A stretch of 64,000 nucleotides of DNA from Heterodera schachtii (GCA_023374025.1 SIJG01000028.1:1250040-1314039), one strand, 5' to 3'. Numbered from the stretch's first letter, positions 29,841-44,164 are shown. The notes: a model not told the origin generated them from the letters alone. Translations and numbers: made by a program.

Positions 29841-31148
29841 AATAATGTAAAAATCAATTATTATACATCAATTCAATTTTCCACATAATAAATTTTCAAT
29901 TTTAATATTTTAATCCATTTTTTCATTGTTTTAATGGCTGAGCGACAAATTGAATTGGTTGTTTTCGCCTGGAATAAGAAAAATTGACCAAAATAAAAAT
30001 ACAAAAAAATTGTTTAAAAAGTGGATTACACTAAAACATTTAATTACATTAAAATTGATTGGGAAAAGGTGAAGTTAATTTAAAAAAATATAAAATAACT
30101 AATTTTAATAATAAAAAATTTTATCAGCTAAAGAAAAAGAATTTGAACTTAATCACACATAATCATAACAATTAACACATTTATTGTTAGAAAATTCAAA
30201 TAAAAATGAAATTTATAAAATAATTTAACGCAATATTTCTATGACTGAAATAGGTATTGTTATTTTTTTATTTGTAGTTTTATTGTTATTTGTATTTATG
30301 TTTTACATTGAATGTATTTTATTTGCATAAATTTAGCAGATTATTTATTCAATTCTATTTAATATCAATTTTATTAATTTTAATTTATGCAATTGTTAAA
30401 TTTGCTATTTGGTCCCAGGGAAATGGTAAGTCTAAATAAATTTTAATTTATTAGTTAGAGAGAGTTCACAAAAATTGGGGAACAAAAATAAAGCAATGTA
30501 AAACCAACAGAATTCATCGGCGGGATGCTCCGAATCTATGATTTTTGGGAAGTTTCATAATCACATTAATTTTTCTTTTTACATCTTTCAAATCGGCTAA
30601 CGCACTAATAAAAGAAAATTTAATAATTTGCATTTTTTCATTTTGTCTATTAAATATTTGTACAATAATTTTAAAAGACTATTTTAGCCAATGAATTCTT
30701 TATTTTTATTAAATATCTAACTAAAAATTATTTTGTTTTCAGCTTCACTTTAGTTAACATTAAGTGAGGCATTGTATGATTTTTTAAATAATTTTATTTG
30801 ATAGTCCTAAGAATTCGTTGTTAAATTTAGAACTTAAAAATGATTATTTTAAAAAAGTTATGGCAAAATTATAAATCAAGTAAATTGTGCAAGCTTTTGA
30901 GAATGCTTATTATGGGTGGTAACCGTTATTTTAAAGTGCTTTAGAAATGTTTGAATTTATTTTTATTTATTTCCCACTTCTTTTGGTTTATTAATATTTA
31001 GTTCAATTTATTTTAAATAATTTAAATGTTTTTAAATTATTTTTTTATTTTTTCACCTATTTTTCCATAATCAGAATATTTATATTTCGGATCACAACAG
31101 AATATCAAAATTATTTTTTGATACATTCTGGTTCACTGAAAATCAGAA
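29841..31148. other. AT-rich region, nothing recognised
   Basis: No frame of note follows the HTH gene. A patch at 30475-30545 is slightly less AT-rich but has no coding signal I can support. Confidence 0.6.
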
Positions 31149-31154
31149 TTGTTC

Positions 31155-31515
31155 CGGTTTGCGCCGCCTTTTCAAAAAACAGTTAAACCGTTTGTGTTAG
31201 GTTTAAAAGGCGGTTATTTATTAAAATTAGGGTTGCTCCCCGAGCCCTCGGGGGGCAAAAAGTCGGGGGCCGGGGACCTCGGGGGGCGACATGTCGGGGG
31301 TCGGGGCGGGGAGGAGCTCAATTGTCGGGGATCGGGGACCCCGATCGGGGAATAAAAATGTGCCGTAAAATTTTTTTTGAATTATTTTTTGAACCAATTG
31401 TATTTTAATTAGTGCGAAGCGGGACAGGGAATTTTGAGCAAAACCGGGACCGGGACTTGCCGGGATCTGAGAAGTCGTGACCGGGACCTCGATTTTTATT
31501 CGGGACCGGGACCTA
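31155..31515. repeat. G-run-rich island in AT-rich DNA
   Basis: Two parts. 31240-31345 holds many runs of four to six Gs in a TCGGGG-like repeat, including the palindromic TCGGGGACCCCGA. 31418-31510 holds CGGGACCGGGAC-type repeats. Just upstream, CCGCCTTTT (31164) and AAAAGGCGG are inverted copies. The + strand could form G-quadruplexes. The open frame through it (31149-31355) is low-complexity and not called. Confidence 0.65.
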
Positions 31516-34500
31516 TTTCAATTAATTTTGATATAGAGCAATATAATTGTTATAGTAAAATTATTGAGAACTGTAATTGATTTGTTTATTTCCTCTCTTG
31601 TCAAATGGTTTCAGTAAATTTATTTTTTTCCATTTTTATGTTCTTTTAATTGTTTACACATTTATTTTACTTTTTTCTTCATAACTTTTAGCAAATAAAA
31701 TGTTTTAAAATATATTTAAAAAATTTAAATATTTTGATATAATATTTGATTTATATATAAATACATGCTTAGGTAAGAATTTTCACTTATAAATATGGTC
31801 GAAAACATAAATATTAATTTTTGTTGTGTTATTACGAAGGTTTAATAAATATGTTTCGATTTATTTCCTTATTTTATTTTATTTTAAATTTTATAGATTT
31901 GTTCTTAATCTAATAAAATTATGAATTTTTTTGTTCTGTAAGATTGTTGAAAAAGTTTTTTTTATTCTGATGAACTAATTAATCTATATAATTATGCCAA
32001 GCACTTAAGGCGGGTTTCGATATAATTTCTAATTTTGTATATTAATGATTAATTGACGTTCATGAGATTAATTTTATTTTTTAAAACAACTCTTGTCCTC
32101 TTTAGCCATTACGCAAATATCTTGGACAGGAATTAATTTTCTTGTCCTTATAAAGAGTTAAGTGAATGTTAAAATTAATGCTTTGATTATTACAAAAAAT
32201 TGATCGTCATATTAAATGTTTAAAATATAATTCACAATTTATTTTCAAAATATTTTTTTAATAAAAACCCCAAAAATCGTATTTGTCCAATTCTTTGTTT
32301 AGTTTTTATTAAAAAATTTATATTTATCGTTAATTTTTCATTATTTTTTAAAACAATCACTTGAACAAAAAGTATAATAAATATTTAAAAGCTGAAGCGT
32401 TAAATACAATATTAAATTTTCATAAATATTGGGATAAATTTCCCTCAAATACAGTGATTCTTATTTATTTATTTGCACTATGGTAGAAATTTTTTCGGCC
32501 TCTTTTTCTCTTTGCGATTTAAATATGACTTAATGACTTCACAAGAACAAATTAAAAAAAACTTTTTGAGGTATTATATAAAATAACTTTGTAAATGAAT
32601 ATTTTCAAAAAAGGGTAATTTTAATTTAATATTTTTTTCAACTGAATATATAATATTTGGAGACATTGAGTATTTTTTATATTAATTCAGGGTTTTTCAA
32701 CATCTTTTTTTGTAAGTACAAAAGTGTTTTTTTCTTACGTATCAATCATTTAAATGATATTTTTTGGTTTTAATTTATTACTTGATGTAATTATACACAC
32801 CCTGTACTTAGCATTCTTGCAAAATTAATTATAATTGCTAAAATAAATTTTATTTCCTTATGTCTTGATTTCCAAACAAAAAAAATTGTAAGTATTATTT
32901 CTTGCAATTATTTTTTCATTTCTTTAGTTTTTTATTATTAACATAAATAAATAGATATTTTATCTGTGATTAATTAATTAATGATAATATTCTTTTTATT
33001 ATTTACAAAAATTTATTTTTGAGTAAATATTATCAAATGATTTTGTGTTTATTAATTGTAAATTTATGCATGTGAAAATTCATTGATTGTTTTTGTAAAA
33101 TATTTAATACTAATTATTTTATTGAATTTAAGAATTTTTGCTTAATTTCGCGTTTTTACATACGCTGAAATATTTTTAGTGTCATAAATTTTTCCTTTTC
33201 TTTATTATACATATTTTTTGTTATTTATGAAATACTTTTTTAATTAACATTTTATTATCATTCAACTTTGTATTCCTTCCACGTTCATCATTGTTTTTAG
33301 AATTTAACTTGAGCATTTTCAACTTTCTAAAATTTATTTTTGTAAGTGAATTTACTGAATTTTTTGATTCTTCCATTATTTATTTCGGGAAACTTTTTAA
33401 TTCTAAAATAGTAAAGAAATAATGTAATTTATAAAATAGCTAAATAAAATAAATCTCAGTAAATTCTTCGTTAGCTCAACACACCGCTGGGCACATTTTT
33501 TAATTTCTTCATGCTTTTACTGCTTCAATTTTTTATCCTTTTTTATTCTTCTTTCTTTTTGCTACTCTCTGTCAATCTTCCAATAATCCTTAAACCAATT
33601 TTTTATATTTGATTTTTATTGTTTCAAATTATTATATATAATACTATTTGGTATAATATGAAAATTTAAGCTGACAACTTTTAACCCTAACAAATCATTG
33701 CTGCGAATTTCAATCAATAATTAAATTAAATATTCTATTTTGTTATATTTAAATCTATTTTCTTTTAATTTATTTTTTTTTCATTTTGTAAGTTTTTGTG
33801 TTATTAGAAATTAAGCTGAACCTTTAAATTATTGTCATACGTGGAAAATGATAAGAAATGATTTAAAATTCATGATGTTTTTATTTTTAATTAAAATTGA
33901 AGTTCTTTTATTGTATAATTTTATTGTTTATTTACAGTTGTAAATTTTCTTCTAGTGATATTTTATATTTGGATTTTATTTAACATTTTTCGATATTTAT
34001 TTTTGGATTTAAGAGAAAGTATAATATTTCATATTTTTTTATTACACCTTATATCAGTTTTTGTATTAAGGATTTAAAATTATGGCATTAAAAATCTTTT
34101 TATTAAATTAATTTTATCCTTTAACTTTATAAATTATATTTGCTTTTTAGTTCATTCTTTTTTTAATTTGTTATGGAAATACAAAATAATAAAATGGCGA
34201 GATTATCAACCGTCAGTGTGATGATGGATGATCAGTGCTTAATATTTCAATGTTTCAATGAAACTTAGTTTATTTTTTCATGTGATAATTTATTATATAT
34301 TATAAAAAAAAAATTATGTTAAAGTTTTAATTTTTAGATTTTCTATATCCTTCTTTAAAATATTTTTATAGATTTAATGGTTTTTTGATATTTTTTGTTT
34401 TAAGTAAAATTAAAATTTTTATTATTCACCGAGCTATTTATTTTTCCTTACGCACTACAAGGAAATCACTTAATTGACTAATTAATAAATATAAACTTTG

Positions 34501-35142
34501 ATATCATTTTTACTGCGTTTGTGTATTATTAGGTTTATAATTAAGTTTCTTCAAAGGAACAATTATTGTTCTCGCGTATATCTAATGGCAAACAAAAAAT
34601 ATTTCAAATTAATTATAGTCAACGTTTTCTTTAAATTAAAAATTCCATTATTTCCAGCAGATTTCAATTAGGTCGCCATTAGAACATTTAAAAAATTATT
34701 TCTTTTAAATTATAGTAATTTTATTATTTTTAAATGAATCAGATGAATTTATTTTATATTTATTGGTGAAATTAATCATCAGCAATGTATTGTTATTTTT
34801 GATACGAATGACTTTTTGCCGATGGCACATCCTTTATATTTATATAATCCAATTATTGTCTAATTATTCAATTAACAAAATTTTCATCTGATTATGTCAA
34901 AAAGATCTCATTATAAAATATTTCATAAATAATTTAAATAAATTCACTTAAATGACTTTCAATTTTAATTTTCTTACATTACACGAAAAATTTGGATTTA
35001 TTTATAAAGTTTGATATAATTACTTGTCGTATTTTGATGATATTTTCTTAATAATGTAATAACAACCAAAAAATCATCCCAATGAATTTTCTTACATTTT
35101 TTACCTTTGAACTTGATATTTTTGTGCTTTATATGATTTATT
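31516..35142. other. AT-rich region, no gene recognised
   Basis: Long A/T-rich stretch with no frame above background. A 24-codon ATG frame at 34194-34268 is the only locally balanced piece and is too short to call. Confidence 0.6.
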
Positions 35143-38100
35143 AGCAATATTCATTAAATATTATTTTATTACAATTTAAAATATTTGAATTTAATAAATG
35201 AGCTTAAAAATAGTCTGTTCTTGCAGTTGATAGTAGCGAAAAATAAATCTTAATTTTTGTTTATTATAGTTATTTTTATGCTAAACTGGTTTTTTTTTTT
35301 TTGCTTTAATTTGCAACTTTCTGTATTATTTTTAGAAATTATCAATTATATTTATCGACAATTCATTCACTTGAATGTGGAAGCATTATTTGGAAGATAA
35401 CTTTTTGCTTATGTTAGTTTTTTTTGTTTTTAGATTAATCAAATTTTTTCATATACTGTTACGAATTAATAATGTGGAAATTCTTTGTTTTTTTAAATTT
35501 ATTTATATACTAGTAATACTAATATTTATCTTGATTGAATCTTTTCATTTTTAATAATTTAACAAATTTTGAAATATTTTTACAACGTTGACGAAGAATA
35601 GATTATGTATTTTCTAGCTTGATTAATTATTCTTTTAGATAAGCTATATAATTTATAAATTCTAATCTAATATAATAAATAAGTATTATTCATAATTAAT
35701 AAATAATTAACTCATAAAACAATATATAATAAAAGTTAATTTTTTATTTTTGCATTCATAATATATTTTCAAAAAAAGTTGTTTTAAATAATCTTTTTTT
35801 AATATATCGTATATTTCAGTTTATATGATCAAATTTAAATAATTGTAAATGAACGTTTTTTTCAACAGGTGCATTTGACCTAAGTTGTTTGTCATAAATT
35901 CTTTCATTTTTTGTTTCAAATTACAAAAAAAAATTTTAATTTTTAGAGGCAAAGCCAAAACTCAATATATATTTTAAATAATATTATTTACTTTAATTGG
36001 ATTATAAAAATTATTTATAGCAATTATTATCTTGTTCGAAACATTCAGATTCAAACACCTGATCAGATACTTGCACCAATAGTTATTTAAATATTTTTCA
36101 GTAAATAAGAAAGAATCATTTAAAAAACGTATTATGTTTTTAAAAATCCTTAAATAAAGCTCCAAAAATAATCCAAACGACGCGTGCAGAAATGTGCTGC
36201 CAAATTTTTAACTAAAAACAAGGCAAAATAAAATATTTTCATTTTTCGCAACGTATCAAGTAAAACAACACCATTTTTTCCTTTTAAAAATTAAAATATC
36301 TTAAAATGTAATAAAATATATTCCAAAAAAAATTTCTAAAATTAGCTTTCTTCATGGAATATAGAATTATTAAATCAAATAAGGCATTTATTTTAAAACC
36401 ATAATAAATTGAACTTTAATGCAATAATTAATTATTTTTTTAAAAACCTTTCCGCTTGTTAAACTGACCTTCGGGCTTCACCTCGATTATTTTAATTCCA
36501 ATTAAATATATGAGTAAGAAATCAACACAATACATAAAGTCATAAACCAGAATAATTCTAATATTTGCATAATAATTAAATTTAAATGAAATTATGGTAA
36601 ATGAGAAAAAATAATGGATGGAGTAAAATAATTTAATCCTTTGTGTAAAAAGAAGTTTAATTATTATTTTTAAAGTGTTCATCAAAATATGAACTAAAAA
36701 GATTATATTTTTTTGATAAAAATTTCATATTTTATTTAATCCAATTTATAAAAGGGCAAAAGCATATTATTGAACTATCAAGCACGAGTCAAAAAAAGAT
36801 GTATCACAATATTTCTTTGCAATTTAAAAAGTGAAATTTTGATTATAATATCATGATTTTATAAAATATAATAAATTAATTAATTATCTTTGTGGTTTTC
36901 TAGTTCGTAATGACGTCGTAAAGTAAAAAATAATTCAGTTAGTGGATTCTCTTTATGGAAATGCGAAAGAAAATTAATGTGAATTTGTGGCATTTCTTAG
37001 GAAATGCTGAAAAAATTAGGAATTTATTAATTTTGTTTAAGAGGAACAAACAAGTTCCAATTTATAAAATTCATAATAGACACGCGGATATTGGATGATC
37101 CACAATTTGGACGAGCTAATAAAGTGAATTTAAATTACAAGTAAAAACAAATAACAGAACGGGGACCGGATTGAAATAAAAAAAAAATTCAAAGTAAAAA
37201 TTCGCTTAATGGTAAAGGGACAAAACACCGGCTGAACTCGAGGTCGGCGGGGACAGCGATTGAAATTTTTAAAATTTTTTAATTTATTCGTGTCAAGGGA
37301 CTAAACAATGGCGGTACTGTGGAAATGGGTGGCCTCGTTGGCAATGCCACCGGCAGAACAGCAACACCGACCGTTGACAATTACACTTCAACAGCAAATG
37401 TAATTAATGATTAAAAATTTGAAATAACAACAAAATCAACCAGGAAATAACAAAATAATACCAAAAAACCGGGTTAAGTAAAAACATTTTTTAACTGAAT
37501 TAAAAAATAATAAACTAATAAGTTTAATTTAAATAAAGACAAAATTCTTATCGTTCTCTTTCTTCATGACAGACCATGCATATGAAAAAAACAAATAATT
37601 CTTATATACAACTTCTGTCTCCTTTAATCTTATTAAATAACTCAAAATTTATTAAATTATTTATTTTTCTCTCAATATAAAAAAATTTTGCGCCAAATTA
37701 TTTTCAGAGTAATTATTTTTAAATAATATAAAACTTTAAACATTGTACAAAGACCGGTCAAATCGAGATTCTTCATATGCCGACAATGTCGCGAGCGGAC
37801 GCAAAAGAAAATATAAAATATGCAAATGAATTGAAAAAGGTTAAAACTAAGAGACTCACAAATTCTCTGATAGAAAAAAATGGTAAATATAAAAAAATTT
37901 ATAAAACAATTTTTTAGTAATTTATCTGAATAAAAATACGAAATAAATTAGAAAAGCACGAAAATTGTAATTTATTAAAATAAAAAGTAAGTTTATCTAA
38001 AAATTAATTTGTAATTCAGCCTAAATAAAAAATTGAAATTGTTATATATCTTGCATTATATAATTATTTATTAATAAATCTAACAATATTACGCACAAGA

Positions 38101-39070
38101 TAAAGAAATGAAAGGCAATTAAGCTAATAAAATTTAATTTAAATTAAAACAAAGAAAATATTTATTTACTTTTGGCTTTGGTTTCAAAAAACAACAAAAA
38201 AGTATAAATAAAAATCTACTATGAAATAGAAAATCGGCTTTTATTATGTTTTATATTAAGTATTTATAAATTAAATCATTTAAAAAGCCTAGAGACGAAG
38301 ATACGATGATTAAGAGGAATTGGACCATATTATGCAATAATAAATCCAAACAAATGAGAAGAAAAATCATAAGTCAAAAATAATCAGAAAATAGAAATAT
38401 AAATTAATTAATAAATTTATTTATACAGTGCTATAATTTAATTTAATATATACCTTTGGCTAATTATCAATTTATAGCAAATACAGTTAAGTAAATAATA
38501 TGAAAAATATATTATAATGCTATATAATTAAACACCAAATTTTTTTTATAAATTTTCAAAAAATGATCATAATACAATAAAAAAACAAATAAATTACAAA
38601 ACAAAAGAAACTTAATTTTAAATGGTTTTAAATACTATGCGCAGACGTTCCATGAACCAAATCATTATGATGATTATAGTTCTGAGAAATTAATTGAAGA
38701 AAAATATTATCATTTAACTTCATTTATCTGCAAATAAAAAATCGTATAATTTTTATATTAAATAATAATTTTAATTATAAAATTAATAATTTCTACAAAA
38801 TAATAAAATTATTTACTTTAAATAATATAAAATAAATCTTTCTCGATAAATTCCTAAATTTAACCGAAAGTTTAAAATAAAATCATTTCAATTTTTCAAG
38901 TTTGTAGACCTGGTATCATTTAATCGTATTCGCCATGCTCCAACTCCGACAGCAGCAAATCACTCGGCCGACACATAATGCACATTATGGAAGAAGAATG
39001 ACACGCAATTTGTTTTATGGAATAGAATATCGTATTTGTTCATAAGAAAATTTAATATTAAATAATTAAT
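35143..39070 (+). repeat. Segmental duplication, copy 1 (3.9 kb)
   Basis: Nearly identical, in the same orientation, to 54591-58540. Differences are scattered single bases and small indels; for example, copy 2 has about 17 extra bases near 55570. No terminal inverted repeats or coding transposase were found. It contains GC-richer patches at 37080-37140, 37205-37400, 37750-37805 and 38925-39000. Confidence 0.9.
37308..37403 (+). CDS. Possible 31-residue ORF in the duplicated segment
   Basis: ATG to TAA in a locally GC-rich patch, with MAVLWKWVASLAMPP at the start, giving a short hydrophobic N-terminus. The same frame is intact in the second copy at 56771-56866. The DNA also holds the inverted repeat GGTGGC...GCCACC, so a structured RNA or decayed exon is equally possible. 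Confidence 0.2.
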   Translation: MAVLWKWVASLAMPPAEQQHRPLTITLQQQM

Positions 39071-40503
39071 ATTACTAATAATTATATCAAATAAAAAGTT
39101 TTACTAAGGCAATAAATAATAAAAATATATGCGCAATTCGTTTGAAATTGAGATCCTGGGATTATCAGTAACTCCAATAACGCATTGAAATATTTTTTGT
39201 TGCCTTAGTATTATATTAATCAAAAATTACGAAATTATTCAATTGATTCCTATCTATAATTGATTGTATTTTTTGGAGAAGAAAATATTTTTTCCATAGT
39301 TATAATTTATTTTATTTATTATCTTTCCGTTAAAACTAATGTTATAATATAATTGAAAATTCTTTTTTAATCAGGTTTCTTGATTAAAATTTTTTATTTT
39401 TTATGTTCTTCATCTGAATTGGGATGTCCGATTTAATATAATAACGGCCTTTTTTCTGGTTTTAAGATCTTGTGAGTTATTAACCGTTTTTGCTTTTTCA
39501 TTGATATAGGTCAATAATACTATTTTTGGTGTTATTTTTTATTTTATGTAATTTTATTAAAACTGTAAATATTGTGTATTTATAAATTTTGAATTTTTGT
39601 TATATTTTATGGTAACTCTCGTCTTTTGTCGCAGGTTTTTAGACGAGTTTAGGGTGTTGTCAACCAAATTGGAGCACGATTTTGCGCGCCCTGAATTTCG
39701 CTTTATCGCTGCCCATGGCGCCCGACAATTTGTTAGATTTTAAACAAATGAAATTAATGTTTAAAGAATATGCTCATAAATAAATTTAATTTGCTTAATT
39801 TATAACTTTAATTTAGAAAGTAATTTATTTTATTTATTTTTCTCTATATAGAATAGATTATTATTTTTTCTTCTATATAAATTATTGAGATTTTCTTTTA
39901 AAAAATATTGGAGATAATTTATTGTCTTCCATGAAATCCATGGAGAGTGTTAGAAGTTGTTATGATATTAAAATTTTTTTTTATTTATTATTTAAATATG
40001 TTATATTGAGGGAATGTGTATTCTTGTTTATTGATTTTATCTATTGTTTTGATTTTTTATTTATTTCATTAGTATAAACTAATCGAGGAGATACCGGAAG
40101 GTAATTGTTTCTATGAATGGGAAGGTTGTTCAAAAAGTTATTTATTGTATTAAAGTTTCAATTTATTATTTGTTTTAAAAGAGATGCTTTTTTGGTTTAA
40201 TTTGCGGTTTAAGGCATTTCTTTTTTAGAAATATGTTTTCATTTCAATATATTTTTAATAATTACCTTTATATTAATCATTTCAATTGAAGAAAGGTAAG
40301 CCTTTACATTTTTTTAATATAGTTTTAAAAATTTATATTAATATTTATTAATATTGTTGTTAATTATTTAACTTTAATTTCTTTAAGTAACGAGCATATC
40401 ATTACTACATTAAATTTGACAATCATTATCTTTCTTGATTGTTATTGTTAATGGTTATTTTAATTATCTATATTAATGAATTTTCTCATTATTATTATTT
40501 AAA
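39071..40503. other. AT-rich region with one small ORF
   Basis: Mostly featureless. The exception is 39609-39743, listed separately, which is distinctly less AT-rich. Confidence 0.6.
39609..39743 (+). CDS. Possible 44-residue ORF or exon
   Basis: ATG to TAA with balanced amino acids (FLDEFRVLSTKLEHDF, then ARPEFRFIAAHG) and GC content well above its surroundings. A TTTTGTCGCAG acceptor-like site lies at 39624-39634 inside it, so it may be an exon starting at 39635. No partner exon was found. Confidence 0.25.
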   Translation: MVTLVFCRRFLDEFRVLSTKLEHDFARPEFRFIAAHGARQFVRF

Positions 40504-42335
40504 TTCATTTGCTTGAATTTTCTCATTATTATTATTATTACTTTCATTTGCTTTTATTTCATATAAAATACTTTTTTCGTGTAATCAGTTTTTTATTTTA
40601 TTATTTACTTGTGTATCTCTCAGGCATTTTTTGGGGTTTTTAACGTGAACACAAAATTAACATTAACTTTAAGATGACAAATAAATAATAAAATTAATTT
40701 ACTCGAATATCTTAGAGATATATTTGCATTTGTATTGTAAATATGTGAGGATATTTCATTTAAATAGTTTGTAATTTTTAAAAATTTAATTTACGTTATT
40801 GTTTTAAGGTTCTAAATTATTTGCATTTTTGTTTTAATTTAATTTAATCGGTATTCGAATTAATAAACTAAATTGAAAATATTCATTTTTTATTAGTTAT
40901 GTTTTTTAACTTCAACATTCAATTATGAGTTTTTCATTGAAAAATTTTGAGTTAATAATAATATGAAAGTTTTAATTTGTGCTTTTATTTGTGCTCTCTT
41001 CAGAAAGAAAGGTAAGTGAATCCGTAAATGTGTGCGGCTCCCGGACTTTTCGACAGCAAAGGATTTTTCTATGATATTCTACTATTTAGAACCAATAAAA
41101 TTAATTCTTTAAATTTAATTTTTAAATATTGTGAAATAATTTAGCTATTTATTTTATACTTTTTAAACACTTGTTTTATAAAAAAATTTTACTTTCATTT
41201 CCCTTTTTTATTTTATTTTTTGATCTTGTATCATAAATTTTATGAATCAGTTCACACATAGATTATTTAAATTTTGACATAAAATTAATTAATATAAAAC
41301 GATGAATTTCTTTGTGAAATTTTTTTATTAAATAAATGCAAATTGATTAGGTTCACTGTGTTGAGTTTTATTTACAATATAATTATTTAAACAATTTTCA
41401 TTAATTCTTTTTCCCCATTAAAAGTTTAATTATTTTTGAAATTCTGATTAATTTGTTGGTTGTATAAATACAATCAAAATAAGTGGGATTATTGTCCCAT
41501 ATAATTTATTATTTTGTTCATCTCTCCTTTTTTGGGCATCTTTTTGATGCCGTCATTATAACTTGAAGAAAATCACATCATAAAATTTTAAAAATAGTCT
41601 ATGTAACATAATGAGCTTTATTATGTGTTGTCTTTGATTAAAATACAACTAATTAATTTTAATTACTGAATAAATTTTTAAGATCTATATGATTCAAATA
41701 ACCTTAGTTCATAATTTAATGATAGTGATCAAATAATACCACAAATGCCGATAAAATTGAAATGTACAATTATAATAATTTATGTTTTTATTTGATAAGT
41801 TTTTTGCAAAAATTAGAAAGATAAATCATAGAAATGGAAAGTTATGCTTTTATCACTAATCAAAATATAAATAGATAGTGACTAAATTTGCCAAAATTTA
41901 TTGTCAAAATTTTGATGTTATGTTGGTGGGCGAACTCAAAATTTGCGAGAAAAAATAGTTTAAACAGTGTGTGATCAATGACATAAAAATTTTCTTTCTA
42001 AAGACACCTTACGGGGTCATTTTTTTAATAAATACAATCCAATTCATGATTAAATTTAGCTCACAATGTTTTTTAATAGTTTAAATTATTTTCGCAATTT
42101 TCTTGAATCCAATAGTTGTTTTAAAATATTAATCTTTATTTTTTTATTTATTCGATTGCATTATTTAATTGTTTAATTCTTATAATTTTTTATTCATAAA
42201 ATTAAATTTTATATTTGAATTTTTTTGCCGAACCGGCATGGCATTAATAGTTGTTAATCTGCAAAAAATTGTTTTTAAGTAAATCAATTCTATTTTGGCT
42301 AAATCACCAATATAAATCATTAAAATTAGAAAAAT
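40504..42335 (+). repeat. Tandem duplication, unit 1 (1.83 kb)
   Basis: Followed directly by a second, almost identical unit (42336-44164). The few differences are ATT-microsatellite length near 40530 and single-base changes in A or T runs. This indicates a recent tandem duplication or an assembly duplication. Confidence 0.9.
40963..41112 (+). CDS. Possible two-exon small secreted peptide, copy 1
   Basis: ATG at 40963 starts a signal-peptide-like MKVLICAFICALFRKK. Exon 1 ends at 41011 before a strong GTAAGTGAA donor. A 45-bp intron (41012-41056) ends TTTTCGACAG, and exon 2 runs in frame to TAA at 41112, giving about 34 residues. The intron is less AT-rich than the exons, which is odd. An intact copy exists in the second tandem unit. 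No family is recognised; secretion is inferred only from the hydrophobic start. Confidence 0.3.
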
Positions 42336-44164
42336 TTCATTTGCTTGAATTTTCTCATTATTATTATTACTTTCATTTGCTTTTATTTCATATAAAATAC
42401 TTTTTTCGTGTAATCAGTTTTTTATTTTATTATTTACTTGTGTATCTCTCAGGCATTTTTTGGGGTTTTTAACGTGAACACAAAATTAACATTAACTTTA
42501 AGATGACAAATAAATAATAAAATTAATTTACTCGAATATCTTAGAGATATATTTGCATTTGTATTGTAAATATGTGAGGATATTTCATTTAAATAGTTTG
42601 TAATTTTTAAAAATTTAATTTACGTTATTGTTTTAAGGTTCTAAATTATTTGCATTTTTGTTTTAATTTAATTTAATCGGTATTCGAATTAATAAACTAA
42701 ATTGAAAATATTCATTTTTTATTAGTTATGTTTTTTAACTTCAACATTCAATTATGAGTTTTTCATTGAAAAATTTTGAGTTAATAATAATATGAAAGTT
42801 TTAATTTGTGCTTTTATTTGTGCTCTCTTCAGAAAGAAAGGTAAGTGAATCCGTAAATGTGTGCGGCTCCCGGACTTTTCGACAGCAAAGGATTTTTCTA
42901 TGATATTCTACTATTTAGAACCAATAAAATTAATTCTTTAAATTTAATTTTTAAATATTGTGAAATAATTTAGCTATTTATTTTATACTTTTTAAACACT
43001 TGTTTTATAAAAAAAATTTACTTTCATTTCCCTTTTTTATTTTATTTTTTGATCTTGTATCATAAATTTTATGAATCAGTTCACACATAGATTATTTAAA
43101 TTTTGACATAAAATTAATTAATATAAAACGATGAATTTCTTTGTGAAATTTTTTTATTAAATAAATGCAAATTGATTAGGTTCACTGTGTTGAGTTTTAT
43201 TTACAATATAATTATTTAAACAATTTTCATTAATTCTTTTTCCCCATTAAAAGTTTAATTATTTTTTGAAATTCTGATTAATTTGTTGGTTGTATAAATA
43301 CAATCAAAATAAGTGGGATTATTGTCCCATATAATTTATTATTTTGTTCATCTCTCCTTTTTTGGGCATCTTTTTGATGCCGTCATTATAACTTGAAGAA
43401 AATCACATCATAAAATTTTAAAAATAGTCTATGTAACATAATGAGCTTTATTATGTGTTGTCTTTGATTAAAATACAACTAATTAATTTTAATTACTGAA
43501 TAAATTTTTAAGATCTATATGATTCAAATAACCTTAGTTCATAATTTAATGATAGTGATCAAATAATACCACAAATGCCGATAAAATTGAAATGTACAAT
43601 TATAATAATTTATGTTTTTATTTGATAAGTTTTTTGCAAAAATTAGAAAGATAAATCATAGAAATGGAAAGTTATGCTTTTATCACTAATCAAAATATAA
43701 ATAGATAGTGACTAAATTTGCCAAAATTTATTGTCAAAATTTTGATGTTATGTTGGTGGGCGAACTCAAAATTTGCGAGAAAAAATAGTTTAAACAGTGT
43801 GTGATCAATGACATAAAAATTTTCTTTCTAAAGACACCTTACGGGGTCATTTTTTTAATAAATACAATCCAATTCATGATTAAATTTAGCTCACAATGTT
43901 TTTAATAGTTTAAATTATTTTCGCAATTTTCTTGAATCCAATAGTTGTTTTAAAATATTAATCTTTATTTTTTTATTTATTCGATTGCATTATTTAATTG
44001 TTTAATTCTTATAATTTTTTATTCATAAAATTAAATTTTATATTTGAATTTTTTTGCCGAACCGGCATGGCATTAATAGTTGTTAATCTGCAAAAAATTG
44101 TTTTTAAGTAAATCAATTCTATTTTGGCTAAATCACCAATATAAATCATTAAAATTAGAAAAAT
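42336..44164 (+). repeat. Tandem duplication, unit 2 (1.83 kb)
   Basis: Second copy of 40504-42335 at an offset of 1829 bp over most of its length. Unit 2 ends at ...AGAAAAAT before unique sequence, matching the last bases of unit 1. Confidence 0.9.
42792..42941 (+). CDS. Possible two-exon small secreted peptide, copy 2
   Basis: Same start, donor, 45-bp intron (42841-42885), acceptor and stop as the copy at 40963, with no coding change seen. Identity is expected from the recent duplication and does not by itself show selection. Confidence 0.3.

Noticed and set aside
36440..36685. 81-codon minus-strand frame repeated identically at 55901-56146
   Set aside because: Identity follows from the recent duplication; composition is that of AT-rich noise and no domain or signal fits well enough.
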